A DNA stretch of 64,000 nucleotides from an uncultured Oscillospiraceae bacterium (GTDB lineage Bacteria > Bacillota > Clostridia > Oscillospirales > Oscillospiraceae). The notes beneath the pieces are model-generated. The model worked only from the letters and a program-made list of their open reading frames with translations. It ran no database searches and was not told where the DNA came from. Below, piece by piece: positions 9,338-18,084 of the stretch. The stretch lies in the NCBI GenBank assembly GCA_934567355.1, contig CAKTJC010000004.1, forward strand, positions 51,321 to 115,320. Direction: 5' to 3'. The translations under genes and the position numbers were made by a program. Position 1 is the stretch's first letter; every line of letters begins with the position of its first letter.

Positions 9338-9424
9338 TACTGCACATATATCATCATTGTTCAGATAATTTGAACAGAAGAGCCGGTTATGTAAATATTC
9401 TCGCCGGCCGGAGCTCGGCTGCAT

Positions 9425-10684
9425 TTATACCGGCGTACCGTCCCAGGCCGTCAGATAGCCCCGCTCACGGTTGCCGAAATCATGCAGATAGCGGTCCGGA
9501 TCAAAGGGGCCGTAATCCGGGGCAGGAGAAGCGGACGCTTCCCCAATCACCTCAATGGCTCCCGTTTCCATATTCCGGCGGAAGCGGCGCAGGTAATTCC
9601 AAACCTCAATTCCCAGGGATGCATCGGGGAAGTGACCCATACTCTCGATGCCCACAATGCACAGCCGGTCGTTTCCGCGTCTCGTGCGGAAAGCCGCGAC
9701 GTAGTGGTTCTTTCCCAGCACCGTGCGAATCTCGGTGGCATCCGCCGGGACACCGACTTTTTTCAGCACTTCATCCTCACTGAATTCGCAGGCATACACC
9801 TGTTCGTTGGTTACGTCATGGCTGCCGAAGAGGAACAGCATATCCCGAAAGCAGTTCACTCTGTATTCCCGACGGCTGAGGGGCATCAGACGGGTCCGGC
9901 CGGGGTAATCGTGGTCCTCGGCCAGAGTGATGTTTCCGCTGCCGTAGATCGGGAGCAGCTGGGTCACATCCTCAAGTCCGTCCACGTGGATACAAGGCAG
10001 GCCAAGCCGCTGCACGCGCTCATAATCGGTATACCAGAGCACAGGCTTATAGTTTTCCCGCAGCGGATTTCCGCAGGGAGCAATGCCCGCAAAGAGCTCG
10101 GGATAACGCGCCGCAAACTGCAGCGCTTTGCTGCCGCCGCAGTAGCTGAAAATATAGACCCGGCTGCGGTCAATGGGGAAATGGGTCACGGCATAGTGAT
10201 AAAGCTCCAGAAAACGGGGCAGCTCCACCTTATACGGAATGATGACAAACGGCTCATCGGGCGCCGTCGGCTGGATCATTCCATAGCCTTCCATCTCAAA
10301 GACTGGCGTGATCCCGCCGTGCATGACAAAATACAACGGATACTTTCTTCCCTCATTTTCTTTCTTCAGCGAGGAAACGGGCGTAAAGCACGACCAGCGC
10401 TTATCCTGATCCTCGGTGTCATGGAGCGACTTTTTCCAGCCCAGCTTTTCCCAGTATTCCAGCACCTGCGGGTCCATCTCATCCCGGCAGGTGATCACAT
10501 TGCGCCAGTTTTCTGCCTGGCACCGGCCGTCTTCCGAATTGATATGTGCCTCAAGGTCAAACCCGACGATTGCCGATCCCTTTCTCATCTGGCGGAGTGT
10601 ACCGGGGTTTTCGATATGGTTAAGCTGACGGTCCTGCAGACCGAGCATGGGCTGATCCCATAATTCTTTTCCGATATAATCCAT
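9425..10684 (-). CDS. Alpha/beta hydrolase of the esterase paralog family, Cys in nucleophile position
   Basis: 419 residues, cytoplasmic. Shares the layout of its neighbours: 'VLEYWEKLGWKKSLHD', 'KRWSCFTPVSS', a KYPLYFVMHGG strand, an elbow, and a C-terminal His (SMGHFPDAS). The elbow reads YIFSYCGGS, so the expected Ser is Cys, as in dienelactone hydrolases, or the enzyme has changed activity. ATG at 10684 is chosen for the AAAGGAG site; the longer frame overlaps the upstream gene. It ends 9425, where the IS110-containing gap begins. Substrate unknown. Confidence 0.7.
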   Translation of the reverse strand: MDYIGKELWDQPMLGLQDRQLNHIENPGTLRQMRKGSAIVGFDLEAHINSEDGRCQAENWRNVITCRDEMDPQVLEYWEKLGWKKSLHDTEDQDKRWSCFTPVSSLKKENEGRKYPLYFVMHGGITPVFEMEGYGMIQPTAPDEPFVIIPYKVELPRFLELYHYAVTHFPIDRSRVYIFSYCGGSKALQFAARYPELFAGIAPCGNPLRENYKPVLWYTDYERVQRLGLPCIHVDGLEDVTQLLPIYGSGNITLAEDHDYPGRTRLMPLSRREYRVNCFRDMLFLFGSHDVTNEQVYACEFSEDEVLKKVGVPADATEIRTVLGKNHYVAAFRTRRGNDRLCIVGIESMGHFPDASLGIEVWNYLRRFRRNMETGAIEVIGEASASPAPDYGPFDPDRYLHDFGNRERGYLTAWDGTPV

Positions 10685-10709
10685 GTTCTGTTCTCCTTTG
10701 TGATCGAGG

Positions 10710-12881
10710 TCACGAATTGTTATGCGCAGCGAAGAACCGGCATGCCTGGTCCGTTGCGGCAGGGAAGGCATAATGCGGCGCTCCCGCAAGGGCAATATAC
10801 CGGATCGCCGTCCGGTCAGACGTGTCGCGGATCTCGCCGCACAGCAGCTTGATGCCCATCTCTTCGCCGGTACAGGTCACATCCACGGGTGCCCCGATCG
10901 TCTGGATGCAGAGATCCTCACTTTCCTCTGTGGCTGCCATATCCGCCAGCGCAACCGGCTTGCAGCTGTTCAGCTGACGCCAGAACATATGCTCAGAGAA
11001 GCTGGAGATCAAAGAAAACGTAGACATCGTCACATACTCCGCACGTCTCTCCGGCAGCGGGACGGGAGAATCTGCGTACAACGGCAGGATGCCGCGCTCT
11101 TCATTTGTGCCGTGGATCATCACGACCGGCAGGAGCCCTGCGCCGACAGCAGCGATCTCCTCGTGTGTATTATCGTAGCCGTAATACTGTTCACCCATCA
11201 GGCATACGGCCCTGACCTGTTTTGCCATACGCACTGCATGACGCCCTGCGCACTGCGCACCGAAGCCAAAGCCCGCAAAGAAGATCCTGTCCCCACCGAG
11301 GCCCCGCTCGGAAAGGTATTTCGGGATCGACTCGATCAAAGAATCATCGTTTACATCCTCCGGGATCGCAACCATCATCCCTCTCGATACAGCCGCCTGC
11401 ACAATTCCAGATGCCTCTGCATCCATCACATCGTCGGTATCACCGAGATAAATGACCAGCGGAACAGTGCCCTTTTTCGCCATCGGGATATAGGACACCC
11501 AATGCTTGCCCTTCGTTTCCACAACGTTCCTGTAAACACCCTTTGATGCCCAATAATCGGAAAGCCCCGTCTCATTTCCTTTAAAATGCAGGCGCGTATA
11601 CAGCGTTTCCTTCATGCACGCCGAAAGGTCATCGGTCATAAAGCTGTTAAAATCGAAGTTTTTATCCCCATGACTCGCCACATACTCTCTGGGCGTCAGA
11701 TAGTCGATCTCAGGAAATGCCCTCGTCCAGAAGGGATCGCACGCTCCGGCGGCTTCTCCCTGCCGGATCAGTTCACCGGTCCGGGTGTTGCGGGAAAAGT
11801 TTCTGAGGAATTCCCATGCGATATCCCCGGCGTGGGGCGGAACCGCATGAGGGCCGCCCTCCACCGCAACGTAGCGGAGCATCACCGTCTGCTGGTCATC
11901 CAGAATATCCCCAAAGTAGTGATTGACGCCTTCCCGCTGCTCAACATGGGTTCGGTCAAACTGGATTCCCAGAACCTGCTCCGAAGGGTCGTCCGAAAGG
12001 GTCTGGATATTTCGCATGTATTCCAGTCCTACCGGCTTGCAGTGGTTTATCCTTCTCCAGAATTTCAGTTCTTCATAGCCTGTCAGAAGAGAAAAATCCG
12101 AAGTGGTTGCGTTCATCCGGTTCTTCGGAGACATCTGTCTTCTGGGCGTTACATTATACGGAAGCAGGTTCCGGGACTGCCTTGTGCAGTGGACCGCCAC
12201 CATGGGCATTCTGACTTTTTCTGCTCTTTCGATCTCTTCCCGGCTGGAATCTGCGCCGTAATACTGTGAGCCTGACAGGCATACGCCTGCGATCCGTTTC
12301 GCATATTTGATCGCATGACGGCCCGAAAGGACCGCACCGAAGGAATGTCCGTGAAGATAGACTCTGCTTGGGTCGATGGGGTAGATCCGCAGGGCGGTAT
12401 TCAGAATGTTTTCAAAGAAATCATCCTCGTTTACATCATTGCCGGTAAGAATGATCAGTTCATTCTCCGCTGCCATATGGATAAAGCTGCTGGCTTCATA
12501 CAGCATCATCGTTGCAGTTCGCTGGCCGATAATAATACAGGGATATTTCCGCTCTCTGTTTTCGGGCAGATCATACGAGCAGGGGATGTACGCGCACCAG
12601 CGCTGGTAGTTATCCTCATGATCATGAAAGTATTTGTGCAGGCCTTTGCCGTAATTGCGCCAGTACTCCAGTACATCCGGGTGCATATCCTGTCCGTCGT
12701 AAAGGGCATAGGTCTTAAAATACTCCGTGATTCTGTCGCCGTAGGGTCCGCTGACATACTGTTCAAAGGAATAGCCGGGCTCACCGAGTCCGTCGTCCAT
12801 CAGTGCTCTGGCCGTCTTTCCGGGGCGGGTCGTAAGCGGCGTATTCCAAAATTCTTCTTTTGATGTAAAGTTCGGTATCAC
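10710..12881 (-). CDS. Two-domain esterase: tandem alpha/beta hydrolase fusion, second domain degenerate
   Basis: 723 residues from GTG 12881 (GTG 12890 is also possible; both follow AGAAAGG and lie after the upstream stop). Two homologous hydrolase domains in tandem, about residues 1-420 and 430-723. Domain 1 keeps the elbow VYLHGHSFGA and a His in EGGPHAVPP. Domain 2 has FFAGFGFGAQ: the nucleophile Ser is Gly, although the His (LAGAPHYAF) remains. Domain 2 is thus probably not a standard esterase and may bind substrate or regulate domain 1. No signal peptide. Same operon as the genes on both sides; 25-bp gap to the next. Confidence 0.7.
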   Translation of the reverse strand: MIPNFTSKEEFWNTPLTTRPGKTARALMDDGLGEPGYSFEQYVSGPYGDRITEYFKTYALYDGQDMHPDVLEYWRNYGKGLHKYFHDHEDNYQRWCAYIPCSYDLPENRERKYPCIIIGQRTATMMLYEASSFIHMAAENELIILTGNDVNEDDFFENILNTALRIYPIDPSRVYLHGHSFGAVLSGRHAIKYAKRIAGVCLSGSQYYGADSSREEIERAEKVRMPMVAVHCTRQSRNLLPYNVTPRRQMSPKNRMNATTSDFSLLTGYEELKFWRRINHCKPVGLEYMRNIQTLSDDPSEQVLGIQFDRTHVEQREGVNHYFGDILDDQQTVMLRYVAVEGGPHAVPPHAGDIAWEFLRNFSRNTRTGELIRQGEAAGACDPFWTRAFPEIDYLTPREYVASHGDKNFDFNSFMTDDLSACMKETLYTRLHFKGNETGLSDYWASKGVYRNVVETKGKHWVSYIPMAKKGTVPLVIYLGDTDDVMDAEASGIVQAAVSRGMMVAIPEDVNDDSLIESIPKYLSERGLGGDRIFFAGFGFGAQCAGRHAVRMAKQVRAVCLMGEQYYGYDNTHEEIAAVGAGLLPVVMIHGTNEERGILPLYADSPVPLPERRAEYVTMSTFSLISSFSEHMFWRQLNSCKPVALADMAATEESEDLCIQTIGAPVDVTCTGEEMGIKLLCGEIRDTSDRTAIRYIALAGAPHYAFPAATDQACRFFAAHNNS

Positions 12882-12916
12882 TGCATCCACCAACCTTTCT
12901 GTAATCTTGCCAAAAG

Positions 12917-14398
12917 TTATTTTTTCCAATGAAACGAATGTGCCTGGCGGCTGATCTGCTCTGCTCCCCGGAGCAGAAGCCATCTTGCTTCCACAAGGGC
13001 TTTCAGACACTCATCCACCTGCGCGGCATAGTTTTCCGGCGTACCGTACCGCTTGTCCAGCTGATCCTCCGTGAACATCTCCACCCGTCCGTCATCGTAA
13101 TAGGTCGCGACCGGCACATCCACATAGGGAGATCTGACACCGCCTACCTGATTTCCGTCCGCATCCGGGTCAAATTCCACATTGGGGTATTCTCCGTGAA
13201 GCGCGATGACCTGCTCCATATGGGGCGGCATCGTACCATGGAGCATCCACTCCCGCAGATTATGGTAGGCCGCTTCAATGAGCCGGATGCCCGAATAGTT
13301 GGGGTACTCCGTGCCGCAATCTATATTGGGCCGTTCCAGTCCCAGTTTTTTATAATCCTCTTCACCGGCACAGGCCACAATATCATAGCGCTCCGTGAAT
13401 TTAACTGCCACGCCCGCCAGCTCATACCAGCAGACCTTCTTCCCGGGTTCATTGCAGTCTGTCATCCGCCGTTTGCAGGCCATAGAGGGATGCGGAAGGA
13501 TGTTTCGCATATCCCCCGCCGTTTCTATCTTGATAAAGGGGACCTCCGCATAGACCATGCTCCTGGGGTCGTCGCACTGCCACATGTCCGCTTCCCGGCT
13601 GATCTCACCGCCTGCGCCGGACATGACCTTTAGGAAGCCATCAAACATGGGCCGCCCATCAGCCCGGCGAAGGTACGGCTCAAAGCCGGCCACATACAGA
13701 TTGAAGTCTGCTACAGCTGCCCCGCACACATGGGTCACGCGATATCCTTCAAATGGATCGCCCGCACCGCAGCGGCGCACCGCTGCCGCCAGCTGATAGG
13801 ACATATCAAACATCAGGCCCTTTTCGAAATCATCGGGAACTTCAAGTGCTGACTTGATTCCCAGCCGCGCATGCTCCTGCCTCAAAATGTGCCATCCGAG
13901 GGGTCCGCGTTCTTCGGGCGTAAGCGGATTGTCAAAAGCCAGATGATAAGGGCTGTAACGCTCGGGATCATATTCCGTCAGCAGGCGGAATCCAACCTTC
14001 TGCACATCATAACCCACCCACGCATCACCGTTTGCTGTTAGTTCTTCGTGGCAGATTGTCCATCCGACCTTTGAAATATCGATTCTCGTTGAATTATTAA
14101 AATTCTCCATGACAACCACGCCGCTGAACTGTTTCGGATCACGGGGCTTATACACCAGAACGCGGGTGCTGTAAGGAGCATGCTCAACACGGATCTGCGG
14201 TCTGTCGCAATCAGCGGGCCAGAGATACACATTGGAATACCCCTGTATGATGTATTCCTCTTCCATATAGCCCATTGCCTCCAGATGAATCGGTGTTGTC
14301 TGGCGTTCACAGGAGCCCAGCGGATGCGTCCCCGGCGCGATCTCCAGCCGGATCACCCTCTCGGGCGGCATGACAACACATTTTTCGATCGGTTTCAC
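12917..14398 (-). CDS. Alpha/beta hydrolase domain-containing protein (Abhydrolase_10-like)
   Basis: 493 residues from a GTG start. The central stretch FSGVVVMENFNNSTRIDISK, 'ICHEELTANGDAWVGYDVQKVG' in pattern, matches the Abhydrolase_10 family (large cytoplasmic or exported alpha/beta hydrolases of unknown ester substrates). In that family a GxSxS-like elbow is expected after the central helix; here the corresponding segment appears to be RVTHVCGAAVADF, with Cys instead of Ser, a tentative alignment. It is the first enzyme gene after the IclR regulator (35 bp gap), so it is likely under that regulator. Confidence 0.65.
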   Translation of the reverse strand: MKPIEKCVVMPPERVIRLEIAPGTHPLGSCERQTTPIHLEAMGYMEEEYIIQGYSNVYLWPADCDRPQIRVEHAPYSTRVLVYKPRDPKQFSGVVVMENFNNSTRIDISKVGWTICHEELTANGDAWVGYDVQKVGFRLLTEYDPERYSPYHLAFDNPLTPEERGPLGWHILRQEHARLGIKSALEVPDDFEKGLMFDMSYQLAAAVRRCGAGDPFEGYRVTHVCGAAVADFNLYVAGFEPYLRRADGRPMFDGFLKVMSGAGGEISREADMWQCDDPRSMVYAEVPFIKIETAGDMRNILPHPSMACKRRMTDCNEPGKKVCWYELAGVAVKFTERYDIVACAGEEDYKKLGLERPNIDCGTEYPNYSGIRLIEAAYHNLREWMLHGTMPPHMEQVIALHGEYPNVEFDPDADGNQVGGVRSPYVDVPVATYYDDGRVEMFTEDQLDKRYGTPENYAAQVDECLKALVEARWLLLRGAEQISRQAHSFHWKK

Positions 14399-14433
14399 GG
14401 ATCCTCACTTCCTTCTTTCATAATCAGCTGTGA

Positions 14434-15204
14434 TCAGTCGAGAAAATACATATTCTGCACTTCTTTATGGGTATCGAGTATGATCTTTACATACTCAAGC
14501 ACCTGATCGTTGGAAAGTTTTTCCGCCGGAACGGTAATGCCGATCGCATACTTCGGCGGTTTTGCGCGGCCTTCCGTTCTCCAGATTGGAACAGCCACGG
14601 AGCACATGTTGCTTTCAAATTCCATAATATCGACGGCATAATCACGGGCTCTGATCAGCTCCAGGTTTTCATCGAGACCTTTTTTGTCTGTGATCGTATT
14701 GCGTGTAAAGGGCAGAAGTCCGTTCATATAAACCCGTTCCTGCTGTTCGGCAGGCATAAAGGCCATGATCGCTTTTCCGATTGCGGTAGCGTGCAGCGGA
14801 TACTCGCTGCCCACAAGCGTGGCCTGCGGATAGCGCGGCGGGCAGGCACTTGCAAGGCATATGACCTTATCGTTGACACATGCGCCGAGGCTCACCGTCA
14901 CATCCAGCCTGTCGCTGAGAATCCTGCATTCTCTCTGATATTTTGTGCTGTCACTGTTTCTTGAGCAATAGGCGTGATACAAGCAGGCCACCTTGGGACC
15001 CAGGGAGTACTTTCCCGATGAAGTGTGTTTGCGGATATATCCCAGCTGCTCAAATGTGGAAAGCGCATTGCAGATGGAACTCTTTGGGATCGACATCATC
15101 TTTGACAGCTCCGTTACGCTTAACCGTTCGTGTTCATAATCAAAGCATTCCAGTAATTTAAATGCCCAATACAGCGTCTTCAGTTTTGGTGCCTGTTCAC
15201 TCAT
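14434..15204 (-). CDS. IclR-family transcriptional regulator
   Basis: 256 residues. N-terminal winged helix-turn-helix LSVTELSKMMSIPKSSICNA (about residues 28-47) followed by LGYI, then the IclR effector-binding domain (HATAIGKAIMAFMP is the hallmark ATAxGKAxLA block, here about residue 145). ATG 15204 has GGGAGGAG 8 nt upstream; the frame extends 11 codons further without support. It heads the esterase operon in the same direction, so it probably controls it in response to a small aromatic or sugar-acid ligand, as IclR members often do. Confidence 0.9.
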   Translation of the reverse strand: MSEQAPKLKTLYWAFKLLECFDYEHERLSVTELSKMMSIPKSSICNALSTFEQLGYIRKHTSSGKYSLGPKVACLYHAYCSRNSDSTKYQRECRILSDRLDVTVSLGACVNDKVICLASACPPRYPQATLVGSEYPLHATAIGKAIMAFMPAEQQERVYMNGLLPFTRNTITDKKGLDENLELIRARDYAVDIMEFESNMCSVAVPIWRTEGRAKPPKYAIGITVPAEKLSNDQVLEYVKIILDTHKEVQNMYFLD

Positions 15205-15389
15205 CTCTAAATCTCCTCCCAAAACAATTGGATACACCGAGAATAAACTTCCTCCTATTTACAGGCCCCAATATCGTTCGCTACCTGTGTATACTGGACC
15301 TGTTCATTTTTATCATTGCACCTTGCAATTCGGTAGTGTCAAGAGATATGCGCAAAATTGATTACGGCTCTGGTAGAAATCTATTACAG

Positions 15390-15479
15390 GGGGCGGCTTA
15401 ACCGCCCCTCGGTTACTTTTCAGCAGGCAGGGCGCAAAGGGTCAAGGGCGGCGGTACGCCGCTCGTCTTGCCCTTGACC
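15390..15479. other. Two strong hairpins between IS256 right end and transposase stop
   Basis: GGGGCGG-cttaa-CCGCCCC at 15390-15408, and a larger hairpin with arms GGTCAAGGGC (15440) and GCCCTTGACC (15470) whose interior is itself self-complementary. They lie between the terminal repeat and the transposase stop, where they may stop transcription entering or leaving the element. Confidence 0.6.
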
Positions 15480-15498
15480 ATTTGTGACCTGGCTGCTA

Positions 15499-16218
15499 TC
15501 AGCCGACCTGCGGCTCCTGCTCCATGGTTTCCAGATGCTTCATGTTCATGTACTTCTTGCTGCCCCACTGGGTTCCGGCTACATGACGAAGCCGTGCGCA
15601 GACCAGCATCAGCGCCGAGTTCCCGTCAGGAAATGCTCCGACCACCCTTATCCTGCGCCGGATCTCACGGTTCATCCGCTCGATTACATTGTTGGTTCGG
15701 ATCTTCACCCAATGCTCGGAGGGAAAGTCACAGTAGGTCAGCGTTTCCTCGATACAAGCCTCAACCTTCTTCGCAGCCTCAGGCAGCTTCATGGCCTTCA
15801 GTTCAGAAACCACTGCGGCAGCCTTTTCACGGGATGCCTTTTTGCTCTCCTGGGCGTGGATAGCTTTCAGCATCTTCGCCACATTTTTGACCTTGGATTT
15901 GGGCACAACGGAGAATATATTTCGGTAAAAATGCACCACACAGCGCTGGTACTTGGCCTCAGGAAACACCTCTCCCACAGCCTCCAGCATCCCCAGGCAC
16001 TTGTCTCCAACAATGAGCTTAACCCTTTCAAGGCCCCGTCCACGGAGCCACTGGAAGAAACTGACCCAGCTGGCCTTGTCCTCCTTCATGCCCTCGGCAG
16101 CACCTAAAACCTCACGATAACCATCCTCGTTGACGGCAATTGCCACCAAAACGGCCACATTTTCGTACTCGCCGCCCCACCCGGACTTGGGTGCTCTTAA
16201 CATAAAAGTCAAATCCAT
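15499..16218 (-). pseudogene. IS256-family (mutator) transposase, N-terminally truncated
   Basis: 239 residues against about 400 for the family. The retained part has the strand GWGGEYENVAVLVAIAV, the second catalytic Asp in IVGDKCLGM, the CVVHFYRNI block and the final catalytic Glu in NNVIERMNREIRRR. The first catalytic Asp (in a VDG-type motif) and the DNA-binding N-terminus are missing, so it cannot be an active DDE transposase. Confidence 0.8.
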
Positions 16219-16253
16219 ACTATCCCCTTTAAATGAGAAGTTAGAATGGAGGT

Positions 16254-16679
16254 TTAATAAGTATCTTCATGCTTTCGCTCTTTGAGGACATTTGCGCCTT
16301 TTCCTTGAAGTTTCCATTTTTGTACTCTTTGGTCATTTACTCTGTGAGAACGGGAATAATAAATGATTCTGCGATATACGGCATATTCGCGAATAGAGGG
16401 CTGAGTCTCTTTCTCGGTTTGCTGAATCTGCTCAATAGCATGAAAAATATCTGTTCCTTTTAGCTCAACATAATATGCAACCCGATTGGTATCGTTTAGA
16501 AACAAATAGTCGCAACGTAACGGAGATGAGTTCTTGGGAAAAACTTCTCCATCGACCTTATACTGGCGAATCTCCTTGTCGTTTGGATTTTTACCGATAT
16601 ATGTGCAATTGTTCTCTGTGCAGGAGAAAATAGAATGAGTGCCAGCTCGAAAAGGCTGGAAAGTATTGATGTCAGTCAT
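16254..16679 (-). CDS. Small PD-(D/E)XK-like nuclease candidate paired with an AAA ATPase
   Basis: 141 residues, not a recognised named family. The core reads LRCDYLFLND...AYYVELKGTD: an Asp (about 57) at the start of one strand, then E-L-K (Glu72, Lys74) on the next, followed by a Gln-containing helix IEQIQQTEK. This is the arrangement of PD-(D/E)XK nucleases. ATG 16679 overlaps the ATPase stop by 8 nt (ATGACTGA), so the two are translationally coupled and probably work together. The gene is AT-rich compared with flanking operons, a sign of transfer. A role in phage or plasmid defence is inferred from the ATPase-nuclease pairing. Confidence 0.6.
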   Translation of the reverse strand: MTDINTFQPFRAGTHSIFSCTENNCTYIGKNPNDKEIRQYKVDGEVFPKNSSPLRCDYLFLNDTNRVAYYVELKGTDIFHAIEQIQQTEKETQPSIREYAVYRRIIYYSRSHRVNDQRVQKWKLQGKGANVLKERKHEDTY

Positions 16680-18006
16680 AGTTTGCATCCTCATTTTCTC
16701 CAAATGACAAAGTAATGAACTTGTCACTGTTCTTGTTGATGTTCTCAGATGCTTTATCAATAAGCTCGTTTTTAATCAAGATTACATCTTCAGTACTGTC
16801 AATAGCAGATTCGGCATATCCATTTCGAATGTAATATGCAGAAGATTCCTGAGCATTCAACCAATATTGCTTGTGAAGTATTTTTTTTGCAGATTGTTCT
16901 TGATTATGATTGGATTGCCCAGCTAGAAGCATATAGTTAAATGTGCCCAGAAGATAAGGGCTGTGCGTGGTAACCAAAACAGCGTTATTTTGATTCAGGA
17001 AAAGTCCTAACACTTCTCCTATTGCCTGCTGTGATTCAGGATATAAATGAGATTCGGGTTCTTCCAGAATTAAGTATACTCTGCGATTTTCTACTAAATA
17101 ATAGAAAAGGAGGTTAAAAACCCAGACAATTTCCTGTTGTCCTGAAGATGCGAAATTCATTTTGACATACTTTCCGGTTGGAAGATATAACCGCTCTTCA
17201 CCATCAACATACTGATATTGACCATTAAGAATTGTGTCAGCCCTTTTCATAAGGAGTTTTATCGCTGGCTTCTTTCCTTTGATTTTTTTGCTTAATTCAA
17301 TTGAATTCTCCGCATCCTCAAAATAACCTTTCATACCACGAGAAAATGCGGGTTTAATTTTCAGTATAAGTTCAATGTATCGCTTCGTAACGTAGTCAAT
17401 ATTTCTTAACTGTGAACCTTCCAAAGACGTGAAAATATAGTTTAATTGCTCGCTGAGTAACGTAATCAGGTTTCGTCCGGCAGGAATAAACACAGTTTCG
17501 TATGGATCTTCTAGTATTTCGGCAATCTTGTCCGCTTCTCTATTTTTTTGATTCGCGGATATATCTGTGAATACCTTATAATCCAAGTCATTGAGATAAT
17601 GTATGAAATCTTGGCTGAAAGAGATATTAACATAATTTCGCCCAAAATGTTGATAGTCTTCGTTGAGCGTTACAGTGACAAAATATTTCTGCCTACTATC
17701 ATAAATGTAGTGCATCTCCATGTTATTGGGCATATTCCAAGATGTACCGAAAATTTGAAGGAATTTTTCCTTCATTTGCTGCTTCATTGCATCCAACCAC
17801 TTGGAAGAAGGCTCTCCAGAGAATTTTGCAGGCCCCCCCTGCATAATAATGTTTAAGATATCCTGCTTAATTGTTTTGAAATAAAAGATTGCCTTGGCAA
17901 TTGTACTCTTGCCGTTTGACTGCGGACCTGTGAAAACACAAAAGTCGCGAATTTCCATATCAAATTGAGTTATTGGCCCTAAATGTTTAATTGAGATATG
18001 TGCCAT
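16672..18006 (-). CDS. ABC-type AAA ATPase (AAA_15/AAA_21, OLD/PtuA-like) of a putative defence pair
   Basis: 444 residues. Starts MAHISIKHLGPITQFDMEI, a form common to RecF/OLD-like ATPases, with Walker A GPQSNGKST at about residue 28, an ABC signature-like SSGQQE in the C-terminal half, Walker B LILEEPESHLYP and the switch His in TTHSPYLLG. The TOPRIM nuclease domain found in OLD proteins is absent; the nuclease function may be supplied by the overlapping small gene. ATG 18006 has GGAGG 8 nt upstream. AT-rich, flanked by transposon debris. Relatives occur in Septu, PARIS-like and other two-gene systems; which one this belongs to cannot be told from the sequence alone. Confidence 0.8.
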   Translation of the reverse strand: MAHISIKHLGPITQFDMEIRDFCVFTGPQSNGKSTIAKAIFYFKTIKQDILNIIMQGGPAKFSGEPSSKWLDAMKQQMKEKFLQIFGTSWNMPNNMEMHYIYDSRQKYFVTVTLNEDYQHFGRNYVNISFSQDFIHYLNDLDYKVFTDISANQKNREADKIAEILEDPYETVFIPAGRNLITLLSEQLNYIFTSLEGSQLRNIDYVTKRYIELILKIKPAFSRGMKGYFEDAENSIELSKKIKGKKPAIKLLMKRADTILNGQYQYVDGEERLYLPTGKYVKMNFASSGQQEIVWVFNLLFYYLVENRRVYLILEEPESHLYPESQQAIGEVLGLFLNQNNAVLVTTHSPYLLGTFNYMLLAGQSNHNQEQSAKKILHKQYWLNAQESSAYYIRNGYAESAIDSTEDVILIKNELIDKASENINKNSDKFITLSFGENEDANYD

Positions 18007-18084
18007 GTATAATTCCTCCAAAACGAAAACCATAATGAGACAAGTGCGGTGACATCAGCGCACTATTCAAAACGACTTTTCGCT

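Larger units (their letters stand above)
15332..16218 (-). mobile_element. IS256-family element, 5'-truncated relic
   Basis: The right end is visible as GGTAGTGTCAAGAGATATGC at 15332, a form typical of IS256-type terminal repeats. The transposase frame is cut at its 5' side near 16200-16218, where sequence similarity to the family stops; no left end is found. The truncated edge directly adjoins the ATPase/nuclease cassette. Confidence 0.65.
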
